Source of the DNA: Jannaschia rubra
Lineage (GTDB): Bacteria > Pseudomonadota > Alphaproteobacteria > Rhodobacterales > Rhodobacteraceae
Direction of reading: 5' to 3'
DNA length: 64,000 bases
Assembly: GCF_001403735.1 (NCBI RefSeq)
Contig: NZ_CXPG01000012.1
Location: forward strand, 278,823-342,822
The notes under the pieces are model-generated. The model did no database searches, had not been told where the DNA came from, and worked only from the letters and a program-made list of their open reading frames with translations. Below are positions 16,920 to 25,983 of the stretch, piece by piece. The number at the start of each line of letters is the position of its first letter. Positions within the stretch are counted from its first letter, which is position 1. The position numbers and the translations under genes were made by a program.

Positions 16920-18602
16920 TCAGTCCCGGTCGCCCTTGAGCGCGGCACCCAGGATGTCGCCCAGCGACGCCCCCGAGTCGGAGGAGCCGAACTGTTCCAC
17001 GGCATCCTTTTCCTCGGCGATCTCGCGCGCCTTGATCGACAGGCCAAGGCGGCGGTTCTTGCTGTCGACGTTGGTCACGCGGACGTCGACCTTGTCACCC
17101 ACGCCGAAGCGCTCGGGGCGCTGGTCGGCCCGGTCGCGTGCCAGGTCGGAGCGGCGGATGAAGGACTTCATGCCTTCGTATTCCACCTCGATCCCGCCGT
17201 CCTCGATCTTGGTGACCTCGACGGTGATGATCGACCCGCGCTTCACGCCGCCGATGGCCTCCGCATAGGGGTCGCCCCCGGCCGCCTTGATCGAGAGCGA
17301 GATGCGCTCCTTCTCGGTGTCGACCTCGGAGACGACAGCCTTGACGATGTCGCCCTTGCGATAGTCGCCGATGACGTCCTCGCCCCGGCCTTCCCAGGTC
17401 AGGTCCGACAGATGGACCATGCCGTCGATGTCGCCTTCGAGGCCGATGAACAGACCGAACTCGGTGATGTTCTTGACCTCGCCCTCGACCGGCGTGCCTT
17501 CGGGATGGGTCTCCGCGAAGACTTCCCACGGGTTCCGCATCGTCTGCTTGAGACCCAGGCTGACACGGCGCTTGGCGGTGTCGATCTCCAGCACCATGAC
17601 CTCGACCTCTTGCGAGGTGGAGACGATCTTGCCCGGATGGACGTTCTTCTTGGTCCAGGACATCTCGGAGACGTGGACAAGGCCCTCGACCCCCGCCTCA
17701 AGCTCCACGAATGCACCGTAATCGGTGATGTTCGTGACGCGGCCGGTGTGCGTCGAATCCAGCGGGTACTTCGCGATCACGGTGTCCCAGGGATCGTCCT
17801 GAAGCTGCTTCATGCCCAGGCTGATACGATGGGTTTCCTTGTTGATCTTGATGACCTGCACCTTGACGGTCTCGCCGATCGACAGGATCTCCCGCGGGTC
17901 GTTGACGCGGCGCCAGGCCATGTCGGTGACGTGCAGCAGGCCATCCACACCGCCCAAGTCGACGAAGGCGCCGTACTCGGTGATGTTCTTGACGACGCCG
18001 TCGACGGTCTGGCCCTCGGCCAGGTTGCCGATGACCTCCGCACGCTGCTCGGCGCGGCTCTCCTCCAGGATGGCGCGGCGCGAGACGACGATGTTGCCCC
18101 GGCGACGGTCCATCTTGAGGATCTGGAACGGCTGCTTCAGGCCCATCAGCGGACCCGCGTCGCGCACGGGGCGCACATCGACCTGGCTGCCCGGCAGGAA
18201 CGCCACGGCGCCGCCCAGATCGACGGTGAACCCGCCCTTGACGCGGCCGAAGATGGCGCCCTCGACGCGCTCTTCCTTCCCGTAGGCTTCTTCCAGACGG
18301 TCCCACGCGGCTTCGCGGCGGGCCATCTCGTGGCTGATGACGGCTTCGCCGCGGGCGTTCTCGACGTTCCGCAGGAAGACTTCGACCTCATCGCCGACTT
18401 CGATTTCGGGCGCTTCGCCGGGCTGGGCGAATTCCTTGAGATCGACGCGGCCTTCCATCTTGTAGCCGACGTCGATGATGGCCTGTCCCGCCTCGATGGC
18501 GAGAACCTTGCCCTTGACCACGCTGCCTTCTTGCGGCGTGTCGATTTCGAGGCTTTCGTTCAAGAGGGCCTCGAACTCCTCCATGGATGCATTCTGAGCC
18601 AT
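16920..18602 (-). CDS. rpsA: 30S ribosomal protein S1
   Basis: A 560-residue protein with six S1/OB-fold repeats that helps mRNA bind the 30S subunit. Repeats are recognisable by segments such as [77 protein letters not shown] and [19 protein letters not shown]. Length fits alphaproteobacterial S1. An AAGGAAT lies 14 nt before ATG 18602. The 176-bp gap to cmk probably carries its promoter. It is followed by a strong terminator, then ihfB. Confidence 0.98.
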   Translation of the reverse strand: MAQNASMEEFEALLNESLEIDTPQEGSVVKGKVLAIEAGQAIIDVGYKMEGRVDLKEFAQPGEAPEIEVGDEVEVFLRNVENARGEAVISHEMARREAAWDRLEEAYGKEERVEGAIFGRVKGGFTVDLGGAVAFLPGSQVDVRPVRDAGPLMGLKQPFQILKMDRRRGNIVVSRRAILEESRAEQRAEVIGNLAEGQTVDGVVKNITEYGAFVDLGGVDGLLHVTDMAWRRVNDPREILSIGETVKVQVIKINKETHRISLGMKQLQDDPWDTVIAKYPLDSTHTGRVTNITDYGAFVELEAGVEGLVHVSEMSWTKKNVHPGKIVSTSQEVEVMVLEIDTAKRRVSLGLKQTMRNPWEVFAETHPEGTPVEGEVKNITEFGLFIGLEGDIDGMVHLSDLTWEGRGEDVIGDYRKGDIVKAVVSEVDTEKERISLSIKAAGGDPYAEAIGGVKRGSIITVEVTKIEDGGIEVEYEGMKSFIRRSDLARDRADQRPERFGVGDKVDVRVTNVDSKNRRLGLSIKAREIAEEKDAVEQFGSSDSGASLGDILGAALKGDRD

Positions 18603-18778
18603 ATGGCTGTGTCTATTCCTTTGTTCGATGTTTCCGGCCGCGCGGTTGTCTCCGCCGGTCTTGGGGATTGGTCGGGTGAAAGTCCGGGCGGACGCGGGGC
18701 TGGCCGCATGGTGCCTGGACGGTCGGTGACGCGCGGGGGGTTAGGCGAAATTCGGGCGCAGCGCAAGGGGCGCGCACG

Positions 18779-19399
18779 TCATCGGCGGGCCAGCTTCTCG
18801 GCCACACGGGCGGTGGCGGCTTCGACCGCATCCTCGATCGAAAGGCACGACGTGTCGATGATCGTGGCGTCCGCAGCCGCGATCAGCGGGGACTCCGCGC
18901 GTCCAATGTCGCGCGCGTCCCGTGCCTCCACGTCGGCCAGCACCGCCGCCCGCGTCAGCGCGGGATCGCCAGGCGACAGCTCCAGGAACCGGCGGTCCGC
19001 CCGCACCTCGGCCGATGCGGTGACGAACAGCTTCACCTCCGCGTCCGGCACGATGACGGTGCCGATGTCGCGTCCGTCCAGCACCGCGCCCCCGTCCATG
19101 CGGGCGAACCAGCGCTGGAACTCCGCCAGCGCCGCGCGCACTTCGGGGATGACGGCCACCTCGCTTGCCGCCTGCGCCACCGCTTGCGTCCGCAGGCCCT
19201 CCACCGTCAGGTCCTCCGGCGTCAGGTCGCGCGCGGCGGCCACCGGTTCGGCCCCCGCCAGGACCCGGGCCCCGACCGCGCGGTAGAGAAGCCCCGTATC
19301 CAGATGCCGGAACCCGAACCGCGCCGCCACGGCGCGGCCGACGGTCCCCTTGCCCGCCGCCGCCGGTCCGTCGATGGCCACGGTGAACGGGCCGGTCAC
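18779..19399 (-). CDS. cmk: Cytidylate kinase
   Basis: A 206-residue kinase that phosphorylates CMP and dCMP. The P-loop is [18 protein letters not shown] and the substrate-binding segments are [12 protein letters not shown] and [19 protein letters not shown]. It must start at GTG 19399 ([18 protein letters not shown]), because the P-loop lies at the extreme N-terminus in this family. That GTG overlaps the aroA stop (GTGA), so translation is coupled; upstream in-frame ATGs lie inside aroA. Confidence 0.95.
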   Translation of the reverse strand: MTGPFTVAIDGPAAAGKGTVGRAVAARFGFRHLDTGLLYRAVGARVLAGAEPVAAARDLTPEDLTVEGLRTQAVAQAASEVAVIPEVRAALAEFQRWFARMDGGAVLDGRDIGTVIVPDAEVKLFVTASAEVRADRRFLELSPGDPALTRAAVLADVEARDARDIGRAESPLIAAADATIIDTSCLSIEDAVEAATARVAEKLARR

Positions 19400-20742
19400 G
19401 ATCCGCGCTCCTCGAACGCTGCCCCCAGCCGCTCCATCAACGCGCGGAAGATCGGGAACGAGGTGGCGATCGGCCCCGCGTCGTCCACCGTCACGGCCTC
19501 CCGCGCGGCCATCCCGGCGACGAGGAAGCTCATCGCGATCCGGTGGTCCAGATGCACCGCCACCATGGCCCCGCCCGGCACCCCGCCGGGCCCGCGCCCG
19601 TCCACCTCCCACCAGTCGGGCCCGTCGCGCACGGCGACGCCGCAGCCGCGCAGGCCCTGTACCATGGCGTCGATCCGGTCGCATTCCTTGACGCGCAACT
19701 CGGCCACGCCCCGCATGACCGTGGTGCCCGCCGCATTGGCCGCGACGACCGAAAGGATGGGGTATTCATCGATCATGCTCGCCGCGCGGTCGGGCGGCAC
19801 CTCGATGCCGTGCATGTCGGGCGAGAACCGCGCGCGCAGATCAGCCGCAGGCTCGCCCCCCTCCTCGCGCGGGTTCTCATAGGTCAGGTCCGCGCCCATC
19901 TCGCGCAGCGTCTCGAACAGCCCGGCGCGCGTGGGGTTCAGGCCGATGTTCGGCACCAGCACGTCCGACCCCGGAACGATCAGCGCGGCGCAGACGGGAA
20001 AGGCGGCGGAACTCGGATCGCGGGGTACGGCGATGGTCTGGGGCGACAGCTCGGGCCGCCCGACCAGCGTGATCTCGTGACCCTCCGCCGTGCGGCGCAC
20101 GTCGATCTCGGCGCCGAAGCCGCGCAGCATCCGCTCGCTGTGGTCGCGCGTCGCCTCCCGCTCGATCACCACGGTCTCGCCCGGCGCGTTCAGCCCGGCC
20201 AGCAGGACTGCCGACTTGACCTGCGCGCTGGCCACCGGCGTGGCATAACGGACCGGCACCGGGTCGCCCGCCCCCACCACCGTCATGGGCAGCCGCCCGC
20301 CCGACCGCCCGTAGGCGGCCGCGCCGAACAGCGACAGCGGCTCCGTCACCCGCGCCATGGGCCGCTTCCGCAGCGAGGCGTCGCCGGTATAAGTCACCGA
20401 GAACCCATGCGTCGCCGCCGCGCCCATCAGCAGCCGCACCCCCGTCCCCGAGTTCCCGCAGTCGATGACGTCCTCGGGCTCCATCAATCCGCCGACGCCC
20501 ACGCCACGCACCACCCATTCCTCGCCCGCCTTCTCGACCGAGGCGCCGAACGCCCGCATCGCCGCCCCCGTGTCCAGCACGTCCTGCCCCTCCAGCAAGC
20601 CCGTGATCCGCGTCTCGCCCACCGCCATCGCGCCCAGGATCAGACTGCGGTGGCTGATGGACTTGTCGCCGGGCACATGCGCCGCGCCCGTCAGGGGGCC
20701 GCTCGCCGTGGCGGTCAGGGGGTGGCCGGATGCATGGCTCAT
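19396..20742 (-). CDS. aroA: 5-enolpyruvylshikimate-3-phosphate synthase, class II
   Basis: A 448-residue shikimate-pathway enzyme joining PEP and shikimate-3-phosphate. Motifs: [91 protein letters not shown] and [16 protein letters not shown] and TRDHSERML are features of class II enzymes (the CP4 type). The residue equivalent to the glyphosate-excluding alanine of CP4 is glycine here (GNSGTG instead of GNAATG). ATG 20742 is chosen because GGGAGGA sits 6 nt upstream; a longer frame from 20766 lacks this. First gene of aroA-cmk-rpsA. Confidence 0.97.
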   Translation of the reverse strand: MSHASGHPLTATASGPLTGAAHVPGDKSISHRSLILGAMAVGETRITGLLEGQDVLDTGAAMRAFGASVEKAGEEWVVRGVGVGGLMEPEDVIDCGNSGTGVRLLMGAAATHGFSVTYTGDASLRKRPMARVTEPLSLFGAAAYGRSGGRLPMTVVGAGDPVPVRYATPVASAQVKSAVLLAGLNAPGETVVIEREATRDHSERMLRGFGAEIDVRRTAEGHEITLVGRPELSPQTIAVPRDPSSAAFPVCAALIVPGSDVLVPNIGLNPTRAGLFETLREMGADLTYENPREEGGEPAADLRARFSPDMHGIEVPPDRAASMIDEYPILSVVAANAAGTTVMRGVAELRVKECDRIDAMVQGLRGCGVAVRDGPDWWEVDGRGPGGVPGGAMVAVHLDHRIAMSFLVAGMAAREAVTVDDAGPIATSFPIFRALMERLGAAFEERGS

Positions 20743-20877
20743 GAAGATCCTCCCATGGGTCGGCACGGGGGATAACGGCCCCGCCCGGGCACGTCCATCG
20801 CCGTCTTCGCATGTCGAATATCACCGCCGGAGGCTTCTACGCTTTCCACCCATGCCCCGCCCCCTATGTTGCGCGCC

Positions 20878-21921
20878 ATGAAACGCCGCACCCTGATCGG
20901 CCTCGGCGCCGCGTTGGCCGCCTCCGGCTGGTCCGTCCGGCGGGCCACGGCGGGCAATCGCTACTACAACGGGCCGATCACCGACCATTTCGACGGAACC
21001 CGCTTCTTCAATCCCGGCGGGACGCTGCCCCGCGGGTTCGGCGACCTGCTGCGTTGGCAGTGGCAGCGTGACCGCGCGCCATGGCCCGACCATGTCGCCG
21101 TCACCGCCGCCATCCCCGATGCCCGGACGGCGGACCTGCGGGTGACGATGGTGGGCCACGCCACGGTCCTGATCCAGGCGGGCGGCATCAACATCCTGCT
21201 CGACCCCGTCTGGTCCCATCGCGCCAGCCCTGTGAGCTTTGCCGGACCCGCTCGCGTGACCGCACCGGGCATCGCCTGGGATGCCCTGCCGCCCATCGAC
21301 GTGGTGCTGCTGTCGCACAACCACTACGACCACATGTGCATCGATACCCTGCGCCGCCTGCACGGCCGCCGCGCCATGCCGGTGCTGACGCCCCTGGGTA
21401 ACGACACCATCCTCCGCGATGCCATCGACGGCATCGATGCCCGGGCGGGCGATTGGGGCGACGTACTGGAAGGGGGTGGCGTGACCGCCCGTCTTCTTCG
21501 CGCCCATCACTGGAGCGCGCGAGGAACCCGCGACCGCAGCCATGCGCTCTGGTGTTCCTTTGCGGTGGATACGCCCGCGGGTCGCCTGTTCGTCAGCGGC
21601 GACACCGGCTACGACCGGGGCCGCCCCTATGCGGCGGCGGCCGAACACGGGCCCTACCGCCTTGCCATCCTGCCCATCGGCGCCTATGCGCCGCGCTGGT
21701 TCATGAAGGGTCAGCATCAGGACCCCGCCGAGGCCGTGACCGGGTTCCGGGCCTTGGGCGCAAGCTGGGCCATGGCGCATCACTGGGGCACCTTCCGACT
21801 GACCGACGAGGCGCGCGACGACCCGCCCGCGGGCCTTGCCGCCGCGCTGGCCGACCAGGGCATCGACCCCGCGCGTTTCCGCGTCATCCTGCCGGGCACA
21901 GCCTGGGACGTGCCGGCCTAG
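20878..21921 (+). CDS. MBL-fold metallo-hydrolase, NAPE-PLD/UlaG-like, Tat-type signal
   Basis: A 347-residue metallo-beta-lactamase-fold protein. The metal motif is LLSHNHYDHMCIDTL (H-x-H-x-D-H), preceded by VTMVGHATVLIQAGGINILLDPV, and followed by HHWSARGTRDRSHALWCSF, FVSGDTGYDRG and MAHHWGTFRLTDEA supplying later His and Asp ligands. This arrangement is that of N-acylphosphatidylethanolamine phospholipase D-like and UlaG-like enzymes. The N-terminus MKRRTLIGLGAALAASGW resembles a Tat signal, implying export. The substrate is unknown. Convergent with trmB, sharing a CTAG stop. Confidence 0.87.
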   Translation: MKRRTLIGLGAALAASGWSVRRATAGNRYYNGPITDHFDGTRFFNPGGTLPRGFGDLLRWQWQRDRAPWPDHVAVTAAIPDARTADLRVTMVGHATVLIQAGGINILLDPVWSHRASPVSFAGPARVTAPGIAWDALPPIDVVLLSHNHYDHMCIDTLRRLHGRRAMPVLTPLGNDTILRDAIDGIDARAGDWGDVLEGGGVTARLLRAHHWSARGTRDRSHALWCSFAVDTPAGRLFVSGDTGYDRGRPYAAAAEHGPYRLAILPIGAYAPRWFMKGQHQDPAEAVTGFRALGASWAMAHHWGTFRLTDEARDDPPAGLAAALADQGIDPARFRVILPGTAWDVPA

Positions 21922-22613
21922 TCCCGGCGGAAGGTCAGATAATGGGGCCTCCGCCCCTCGCGCACGGCCTTGGCCTCATAGCGCGTCCGCGTCCAGTCGG
22001 CCCAGGGGGCGCGCCAGTCCTCCGGCCCCTCGGCCAGCCAGGTGAACCCATGGCGCGGCACCTCCTCCAGCGTCTGGCGGACGTAGTCGGGAATGTCCGT
22101 CGCCACGCGAAACTCCGCCCCCGGGCGCAGGACGCGGGCCAGCGGCTCAAGGTGTTCAGCCGTCACGAAACGGCGCCGGTGGTGGCGCGCCTTGGGCCAT
22201 GGGTCGGGATAGAGGAGGAACGCGCGGGACATGGAGCCGTCGGGCAGCACATCGAACAGGTCCCGCACATCGCCCGGATGGATGCGGACGTTGTCGACCT
22301 CCGCCTGTCGCAGCTTGCCCAGCAGCATCGCCACGCCATTGATGTAGGGCTCCGCCCCGATGATCCCCATCTCCGGGTTCCGGGCAGCCTGGTGCAGCAT
22401 GTGCTCGCCGCCGCCGAACCCGATCTCCAGCCAGACGTCCCGTCCCCCGAACAGCGCGCCGAGGTCCAGCGGACGCCGTTCCGGATTCGCCTCCCATCCC
22501 ACGTCGCCGGGCGACAGCGCAGCCAGATCGGCGTCGAGATAGCCCTTGTGCGATTCCTTCAGGTGCTTGCCCTTCAGGCGGCCATAGAAGTTTCGGTGCG
22601 GGCGTTCGGTCAT
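21918..22613 (-). CDS. trmB: tRNA (guanine-N7)-methyltransferase
   Basis: A 231-residue SAM-dependent enzyme that makes m7G46 in tRNAs. Motifs: LEIGFGGGEHMLHQA (SAM site), IIGAEPYINGVAMLL, and FLLYPDPWPKARHHRRRFV, the TrmB hallmark with catalytic Asp. The N-terminus MTERPHRNFYGRLKGKHL fits the family, so ATG 22613 is used rather than longer readings that run into purK. Lies 38 bp downstream of purK on the same strand. Confidence 0.95.
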   Translation of the reverse strand: MTERPHRNFYGRLKGKHLKESHKGYLDADLAALSPGDVGWEANPERRPLDLGALFGGRDVWLEIGFGGGEHMLHQAARNPEMGIIGAEPYINGVAMLLGKLRQAEVDNVRIHPGDVRDLFDVLPDGSMSRAFLLYPDPWPKARHHRRRFVTAEHLEPLARVLRPGAEFRVATDIPDYVRQTLEEVPRHGFTWLAEGPEDWRAPWADWTRTRYEAKAVREGRRPHYLTFRRD

Positions 22614-22651
22614 CGGGTCATCGTCATTTCTGAAAGAACGGGCGGCCGGGG

Positions 22652-23719
22652 TCATCCGCGGCGAATGCGGTTCACATGGCCCATCTTGCGGCCCGGCCGG
22701 ACCTCGGCCTTGCCGTAGAGATGTACCTGCGTGGCCGGCGCGGCCAGCAGGTCGGGCAGGCGATTCATGTCGTCGCCGATCAGGTTCTCCATCACCACGT
22801 CCGCATACCGGCCCCCGTCGCCCAGCGGCAGGCCGGCGACGGCGCGGATGTGCTGCTCGAACTGGTCCACGGCACAACCGGCCTGCGTCCAGTGGCCCGA
22901 GTTGTGAACGCGGGGCGCGATCTCGTTCACGATCAGGCCGTCCGACGTCACGAACAGCTCCACCCCCAGAACGCCAACGTAGTCGAGCGCATTGAGGATG
23001 CGCCCCGCCAGCAGTGCCGCATCGGTGCGCTGCGCCGTGCTCAGGGTCGCGGGAACGGTGGTGGTCCGCAGGATGCCGCCCCGGTGGACGTTCTCGCCGG
23101 GGTCGTAGCAGACGACCTGCCCGTCGAGGCCCCGCGCGGCGATCACGCTCACCTCGCGCGCGAAGTCCACAAATCCTTCGAGGATGGCGTCCTGCCCCTC
23201 CATCGCCGCCCAGGCCGCTTCTGCGTCGGCGGCATCGTCGATGCGGACCTGCCCCTTGCCGTCATAGCCCAGCCGCCGGGTCTTGAGGATCCCGGGCATG
23301 CCGATCACATCCAGCGCCGCGCGCAGCGAGGCCAGGTCATCCACCGCCCGGAACGGCGCGCATCGCAGCCCCAGCCCTTCCAGAAAGGTCTTCTCGTCCA
23401 GCCGGTCCTGGCTGACGGCCAGCGCCCTTACCCCGGGCCGGATCGGCCGCGCCTGCTCCAGCAGGTCCAGCGCGGCGGCCGGCACGTTCTCGAACTCATA
23501 GGTGATGACGTCGACCGACCGGGCGAAGGCGTCGAGCGCCGCCGTGTCGTCGTAGCCTGCCGTCGTGCAGGCCTGCGCCACCTGCGCGGCGGGGGCGGCG
23601 CCCGGCTCGTAGATATGGGTGACGTATCCCAGACGGCTTGCGGCGACCGACAACATCCGGCCCAGCTGCCCGCCGCCCAGGATACCGATGACCGCCCCCT
23701 GCGGCAGGGGCGCGGTCAT
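22652..23719 (-). CDS. purK: 5-(carboxyamino)imidazole ribonucleotide synthase
   Basis: A 355-residue ATP-grasp enzyme of purine synthesis, making N5-CAIR from AIR, ATP and bicarbonate. Motifs: [60 protein letters not shown] and [19 protein letters not shown] 23719 overlaps the purE stop (ATGA), so the pair is translationally coupled, as is usual since PurE uses the product. Confidence 0.97.
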   Translation of the reverse strand: MTAPLPQGAVIGILGGGQLGRMLSVAASRLGYVTHIYEPGAAPAAQVAQACTTAGYDDTAALDAFARSVDVITYEFENVPAAALDLLEQARPIRPGVRALAVSQDRLDEKTFLEGLGLRCAPFRAVDDLASLRAALDVIGMPGILKTRRLGYDGKGQVRIDDAADAEAAWAAMEGQDAILEGFVDFAREVSVIAARGLDGQVVCYDPGENVHRGGILRTTTVPATLSTAQRTDAALLAGRILNALDYVGVLGVELFVTSDGLIVNEIAPRVHNSGHWTQAGCAVDQFEQHIRAVAGLPLGDGGRYADVVMENLIGDDMNRLPDLLAAPATQVHLYGKAEVRPGRKMGHVNRIRRG

Positions 23720-24201
23720 TCCGGAACCTCGGGGATGCCGGCCGACAGGTCGGCACGCCAGCGGTCCAGCCGCGCGGCCAGCCCGTCGTCCGACAGCGCG
23801 AGGATGCCCGCCGCCATCAGCCCCGCGTTCACGGCACCCGCCGCCCCGATGGCCATGGTCGCCACGGGAAATCCGCGCGGCATCTGCACGATGGAATAGA
23901 GCGAATCGACTCCGGACAGCGCCTCTGTCCGCACCGGCACGCCGATCACCGGCAGCCGCGTCTTGGACGCCATCATGCCGGGCAGATGCGCGGCCCCTCC
24001 CGCCCCCGCGATGATGACCTTCAGCCCCCGCTCCACCGCGCCGCGGCCATAGTCCCACAGGCGATCCGGCGTGCGGTGCGCCGACACGATCCGCGCCTCA
24101 TGCGCGACGCCCAGCGTGTCCAGGATGTCGGCCGCGCCCTTCATCGTGGGCCAGTCCGAGGTCGAGCCCATGATGATGCCGACGGGGGGTGTCCGGGTCA
24201 T
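23716..24201 (-). CDS. purE: N5-carboxyaminoimidazole ribonucleotide mutase
   Basis: A 161-residue enzyme moving the carboxyl group of N5-CAIR to give CAIR. Diagnostic segments are [47 protein letters not shown] and [17 protein letters not shown] with the catalytic His in SAHRTP. The ATG at 24201 begins [13 protein letters not shown]. Translationally coupled to purK; only 7 bp separate it from the small DUF465 gene upstream. Confidence 0.97.
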   Translation of the reverse strand: MTRTPPVGIIMGSTSDWPTMKGAADILDTLGVAHEARIVSAHRTPDRLWDYGRGAVERGLKVIIAGAGGAAHLPGMMASKTRLPVIGVPVRTEALSGVDSLYSIVQMPRGFPVATMAIGAAGAVNAGLMAAGILALSDDGLAARLDRWRADLSAGIPEVPE

Positions 24202-24208
24202 GGCGGCC

Positions 24209-24430
24209 TCAGGCGATGATGTCGGGGGTCAGCTCATCCTCGATCCGCGCGATGCGGTCCTTCAGATGCAGCTTCTGGCGCTTCAGGCGGCGGATCACCA
24301 GCAGGTCGGGGTTCGTCCGCTCCTCCAGCGCGCGGATGGCCACGTCAAGATCGCGGTGATCCTGGCGCAGCACTTCCAGCCGCATCCTCAGCACGTCCTC
24401 GTGGTTCATCTCTCCGGGGGTCTCGTTCAC
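24209..24430 (-). CDS. YdcH-like DUF465 small coiled-coil protein
   Basis: A 73-residue protein of the YdcH/DUF465 family: a helical hairpin, [20 protein letters not shown] followed by [20 protein letters not shown] and the tail DELTPDIIA, common before purE in Rhodobacterales. Function is unknown. The GTG start at 24430 has GAAGG at 7 nt; the ATG at 24409 (66 residues) is the alternative with GGAG only 2 nt away. It is in line with purE-purK, so likely one operon. Confidence 0.85.
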   Translation of the reverse strand: MNETPGEMNHEDVLRMRLEVLRQDHRDLDVAIRALEERTNPDLLVIRRLKRQKLHLKDRIARIEDELTPDIIA

Positions 24431-24492
24431 GGCATCGGCCTTCGCGCAGGGGTGGCCGCCTGTTACACCGGGCGGGGCTGCGTTCCAACCGT

Positions 24493-24521
24493 CTTGCACG
24501 CGCCCGCCCGCATCCCCACAT
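24493..24521 (+). promoter_or_regulatory. Candidate RpoH (sigma32) heat-shock promoter of hsp20
   Basis: CTTGCA, 15 bp, then CCCCACAT closely matches the sigma32 pattern CTTGAA-N13/15-CCCCATnT. It lies about 75-100 bp upstream of the hsp20 start codon. RpoH itself is encoded at 53.3-54.2 kb in this window. Confidence 0.6.
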
Positions 24522-24594
24522 TGTTGGCAGACCCGGCGCCGCAGGATTGGGCCGGGGCAGACGATCGGATCGCTTCGCGAAAGGACCCGAAGAC

Positions 24595-25044
24595 ATGACC
24601 AAGCCGACCTTCGGCACCCATCCGTTCCTTCTGGGCTTCGATGAACTCGAACGCCTGGTGGAACGAACCGTCCGTACGGGAAACGACGGGTATCCGCCCT
24701 ACAACATCGAACAGACCGGAGAGACCGGCTTCCGCATCACGCTGGCCGTCGCAGGCTTTGCCAAGGAAGACCTGTCAATCACGCTCGAGGATCGCCAACT
24801 GGTGATCCGCGGCCGGTCCGCCGACGACACCGCCCGCGTCTATCTGCACCGCGGGATCGCCGCGCGGCAGTTCCAGCGGGCCTTCGTGCTGGCCGATGGG
24901 GTGGATGTCGCGGGCGCGGGCCTGGAAAACGGACTTCTTCACGTCGATCTGAACCGTTCCGCCCCCGAAAACGTTGTCAGGACGATAAGGATCGAATCGG
25001 GTCGCCCCGACAGGTCCCCGTCCCGCCAGACGACCGAAGCCTGA
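24595..25044 (+). CDS. Small heat-shock protein, Hsp20/IbpA family
   Basis: A 149-residue ATP-independent holdase chaperone. After the N-terminus MTKPTFGTHPFLLGFDELERL, typical of IbpA-like proteins, comes an alpha-crystallin domain: YPPYNIEQTGETGFRITLAV, AGFAKEDLSITLEDRQLVIRG, LHRGIAARQFQRAFVLADGV and the A-x-L-E-N-G-L-L motif as GAGLENGLLHVDL. ATG 24595 gives this N-terminus; an upstream frame does not match the family. It has an RpoH-like promoter and is followed by DUF1150 after 34 bp. Confidence 0.95.
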   Translation: MTKPTFGTHPFLLGFDELERLVERTVRTGNDGYPPYNIEQTGETGFRITLAVAGFAKEDLSITLEDRQLVIRGRSADDTARVYLHRGIAARQFQRAFVLADGVDVAGAGLENGLLHVDLNRSAPENVVRTIRIESGRPDRSPSRQTTEA

Positions 25045-25078
25045 TTTGACGGCGCGTTCACAAGGGAAAGGAAAGACC

Positions 25079-25309
25079 ATGTCCCATCATACCGACATCG
25101 AAGCCCTGGGCGGATCGTTGGTCTACGTGCGCCGCATCGCGCTCGACGACCTTCCCGAAGCGTTGCAGGACGAGGCGCGTGAAGGCGGGCTGGACGAATT
25201 GTTCGCTCTCCACCGTGCCGACGGCGAGCAGGTGGCCCTCGTGGGCGACCGTGCGCTGGCCTTCAACCTTGCGCGGGAAAACGACATGACGCCGGTAAGC
25301 GTTCACTGA
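25079..25309 (+). CDS. DUF1150 family protein
   Basis: A 76-residue protein of a short alphaproteobacterial family without known function, habitually encoded beside an IbpA-type Hsp20. Recognisable text is ALGGSLVYVRRIALDDLP and the ending LALFALHRADGEQVALVGDRALAF-like segment (here FALHRADGEQVALVGDR). GGGAAAGGAAAG precedes ATG 25079. Shared transcription with hsp20 implies heat induction; a strong terminator follows. Confidence 0.9.
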   Translation: MSHHTDIEALGGSLVYVRRIALDDLPEALQDEAREGGLDELFALHRADGEQVALVGDRALAFNLARENDMTPVSVH

Positions 25310-25339
25310 CAGAACCGTCGTCGGATGCCCGAACGAATA

Positions 25340-25372
25340 GGACCTCCCGATTTGTGTCGGGAGGTCCTTTCG
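25340..25372 (+). terminator. Intrinsic terminator of hsp20-DUF1150
   Basis: Perfect 11-bp stem GGACCTCCCGA / TCGGGAGGTCC (25340-25350 and 25357-25367) with loop TTTGTG, followed by TTTCGTCTT. It lies between convergent genes and also lies just downstream of the response regulator gene. Confidence 0.9.
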
Positions 25373-25382
25373 TCTTACCGCC

Positions 25383-25757
25383 TCAGTGTACGCGGGCCCG
25401 CGCCCGGTCCAACGCCTCGCGCAGCGCCTCGACGATCTGCGCGCTCCGGGTAGGTTTCAGCAAGATGGTGACGTCCGCGCCGTAGCGCCCCGCCAGAAGC
25501 TCCCTGTCCGGCCGGCCGGTATGAAAAACGAAGGGCTTGCCCTCCGCCATCAGCCTGTCGGCTACGGGAAATACCTTCGTTCCGCACAGGTCCACATCCA
25601 GCAGCGCCACATCGACCGCACAGCAAGCCGGCAACGCGGTCGGTACGGTGGCGAACGGTCCCTCGACCTGCGCGCCCTCGTCCTCCAGCGTCATGGCGAG
25701 GTCCAGCGCGATCAGCGCCTCGTCCTCGACCAGCAGTATGGTGCAATCGTTCAGCAT
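25383..25757 (-). CDS. Single-domain response regulator receiver protein
   Basis: A 124-residue receiver domain with no output domain. It has the acidic pocket in LLVEDEALIALDLA, the phospho-acceptor Asp in VDVALLDVDLCG, a Thr/Ser position in VFHTGRPD and the conserved Lys in TILLKPTRS. Such stand-alone receivers relay phosphate or act through protein contact; the partner kinase is not nearby. ATG 25757 begins MLNDCTILLVEDE; longer upstream reading is not conserved. Confidence 0.88.
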   Translation of the reverse strand: MLNDCTILLVEDEALIALDLAMTLEDEGAQVEGPFATVPTALPACCAVDVALLDVDLCGTKVFPVADRLMAEGKPFVFHTGRPDRELLAGRYGADVTILLKPTRSAQIVEALREALDRARARVH

Positions 25758-25938
25758 CGGCTTTCCGGCGTTCGGTGCAGCGGGCCCAATGCCCGCCATC
25801 CATCGCTTGGAGGAACAACCTGCCCGCGGTCCGCCTGTTCCGGAATAAACGACGAACAACGTTTCAAATTTCCGACACCGCCGCGAAGCGTTGCGTCCGT
25901 GCAACCCAATAAGGCGATTCCGTGGCCGTCAACGGCTG

Positions 25939-25977
25939 GACCGACCACCGGCGGAAACGTTCCCCCGGCGGTCGGTC
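25939..25977 (-). terminator. Hairpin downstream of sat/cysC
   Basis: Imperfect 13-bp stem: GACCGACC-a-CCGG at 25939-25951 pairs with CCGG-c-GGTCGGTC at 25965-25977 with one mismatch. It lies 7 bp beyond the sat/cysC stop. No T-run follows on the minus strand. The rest of 25758-25983 shows nothing else I can name. Confidence 0.5.
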
Positions 25978-25983
25978 GTCGTC

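Noticed and set aside
16680..19286. 868-codon plus-strand frame opposite rpsA and cmk
   Set aside because: Antisense to clear rpsA and cmk; the sequence (repeated ADDLALD/HHDLDLL-like text) mirrors the S1 repeats.
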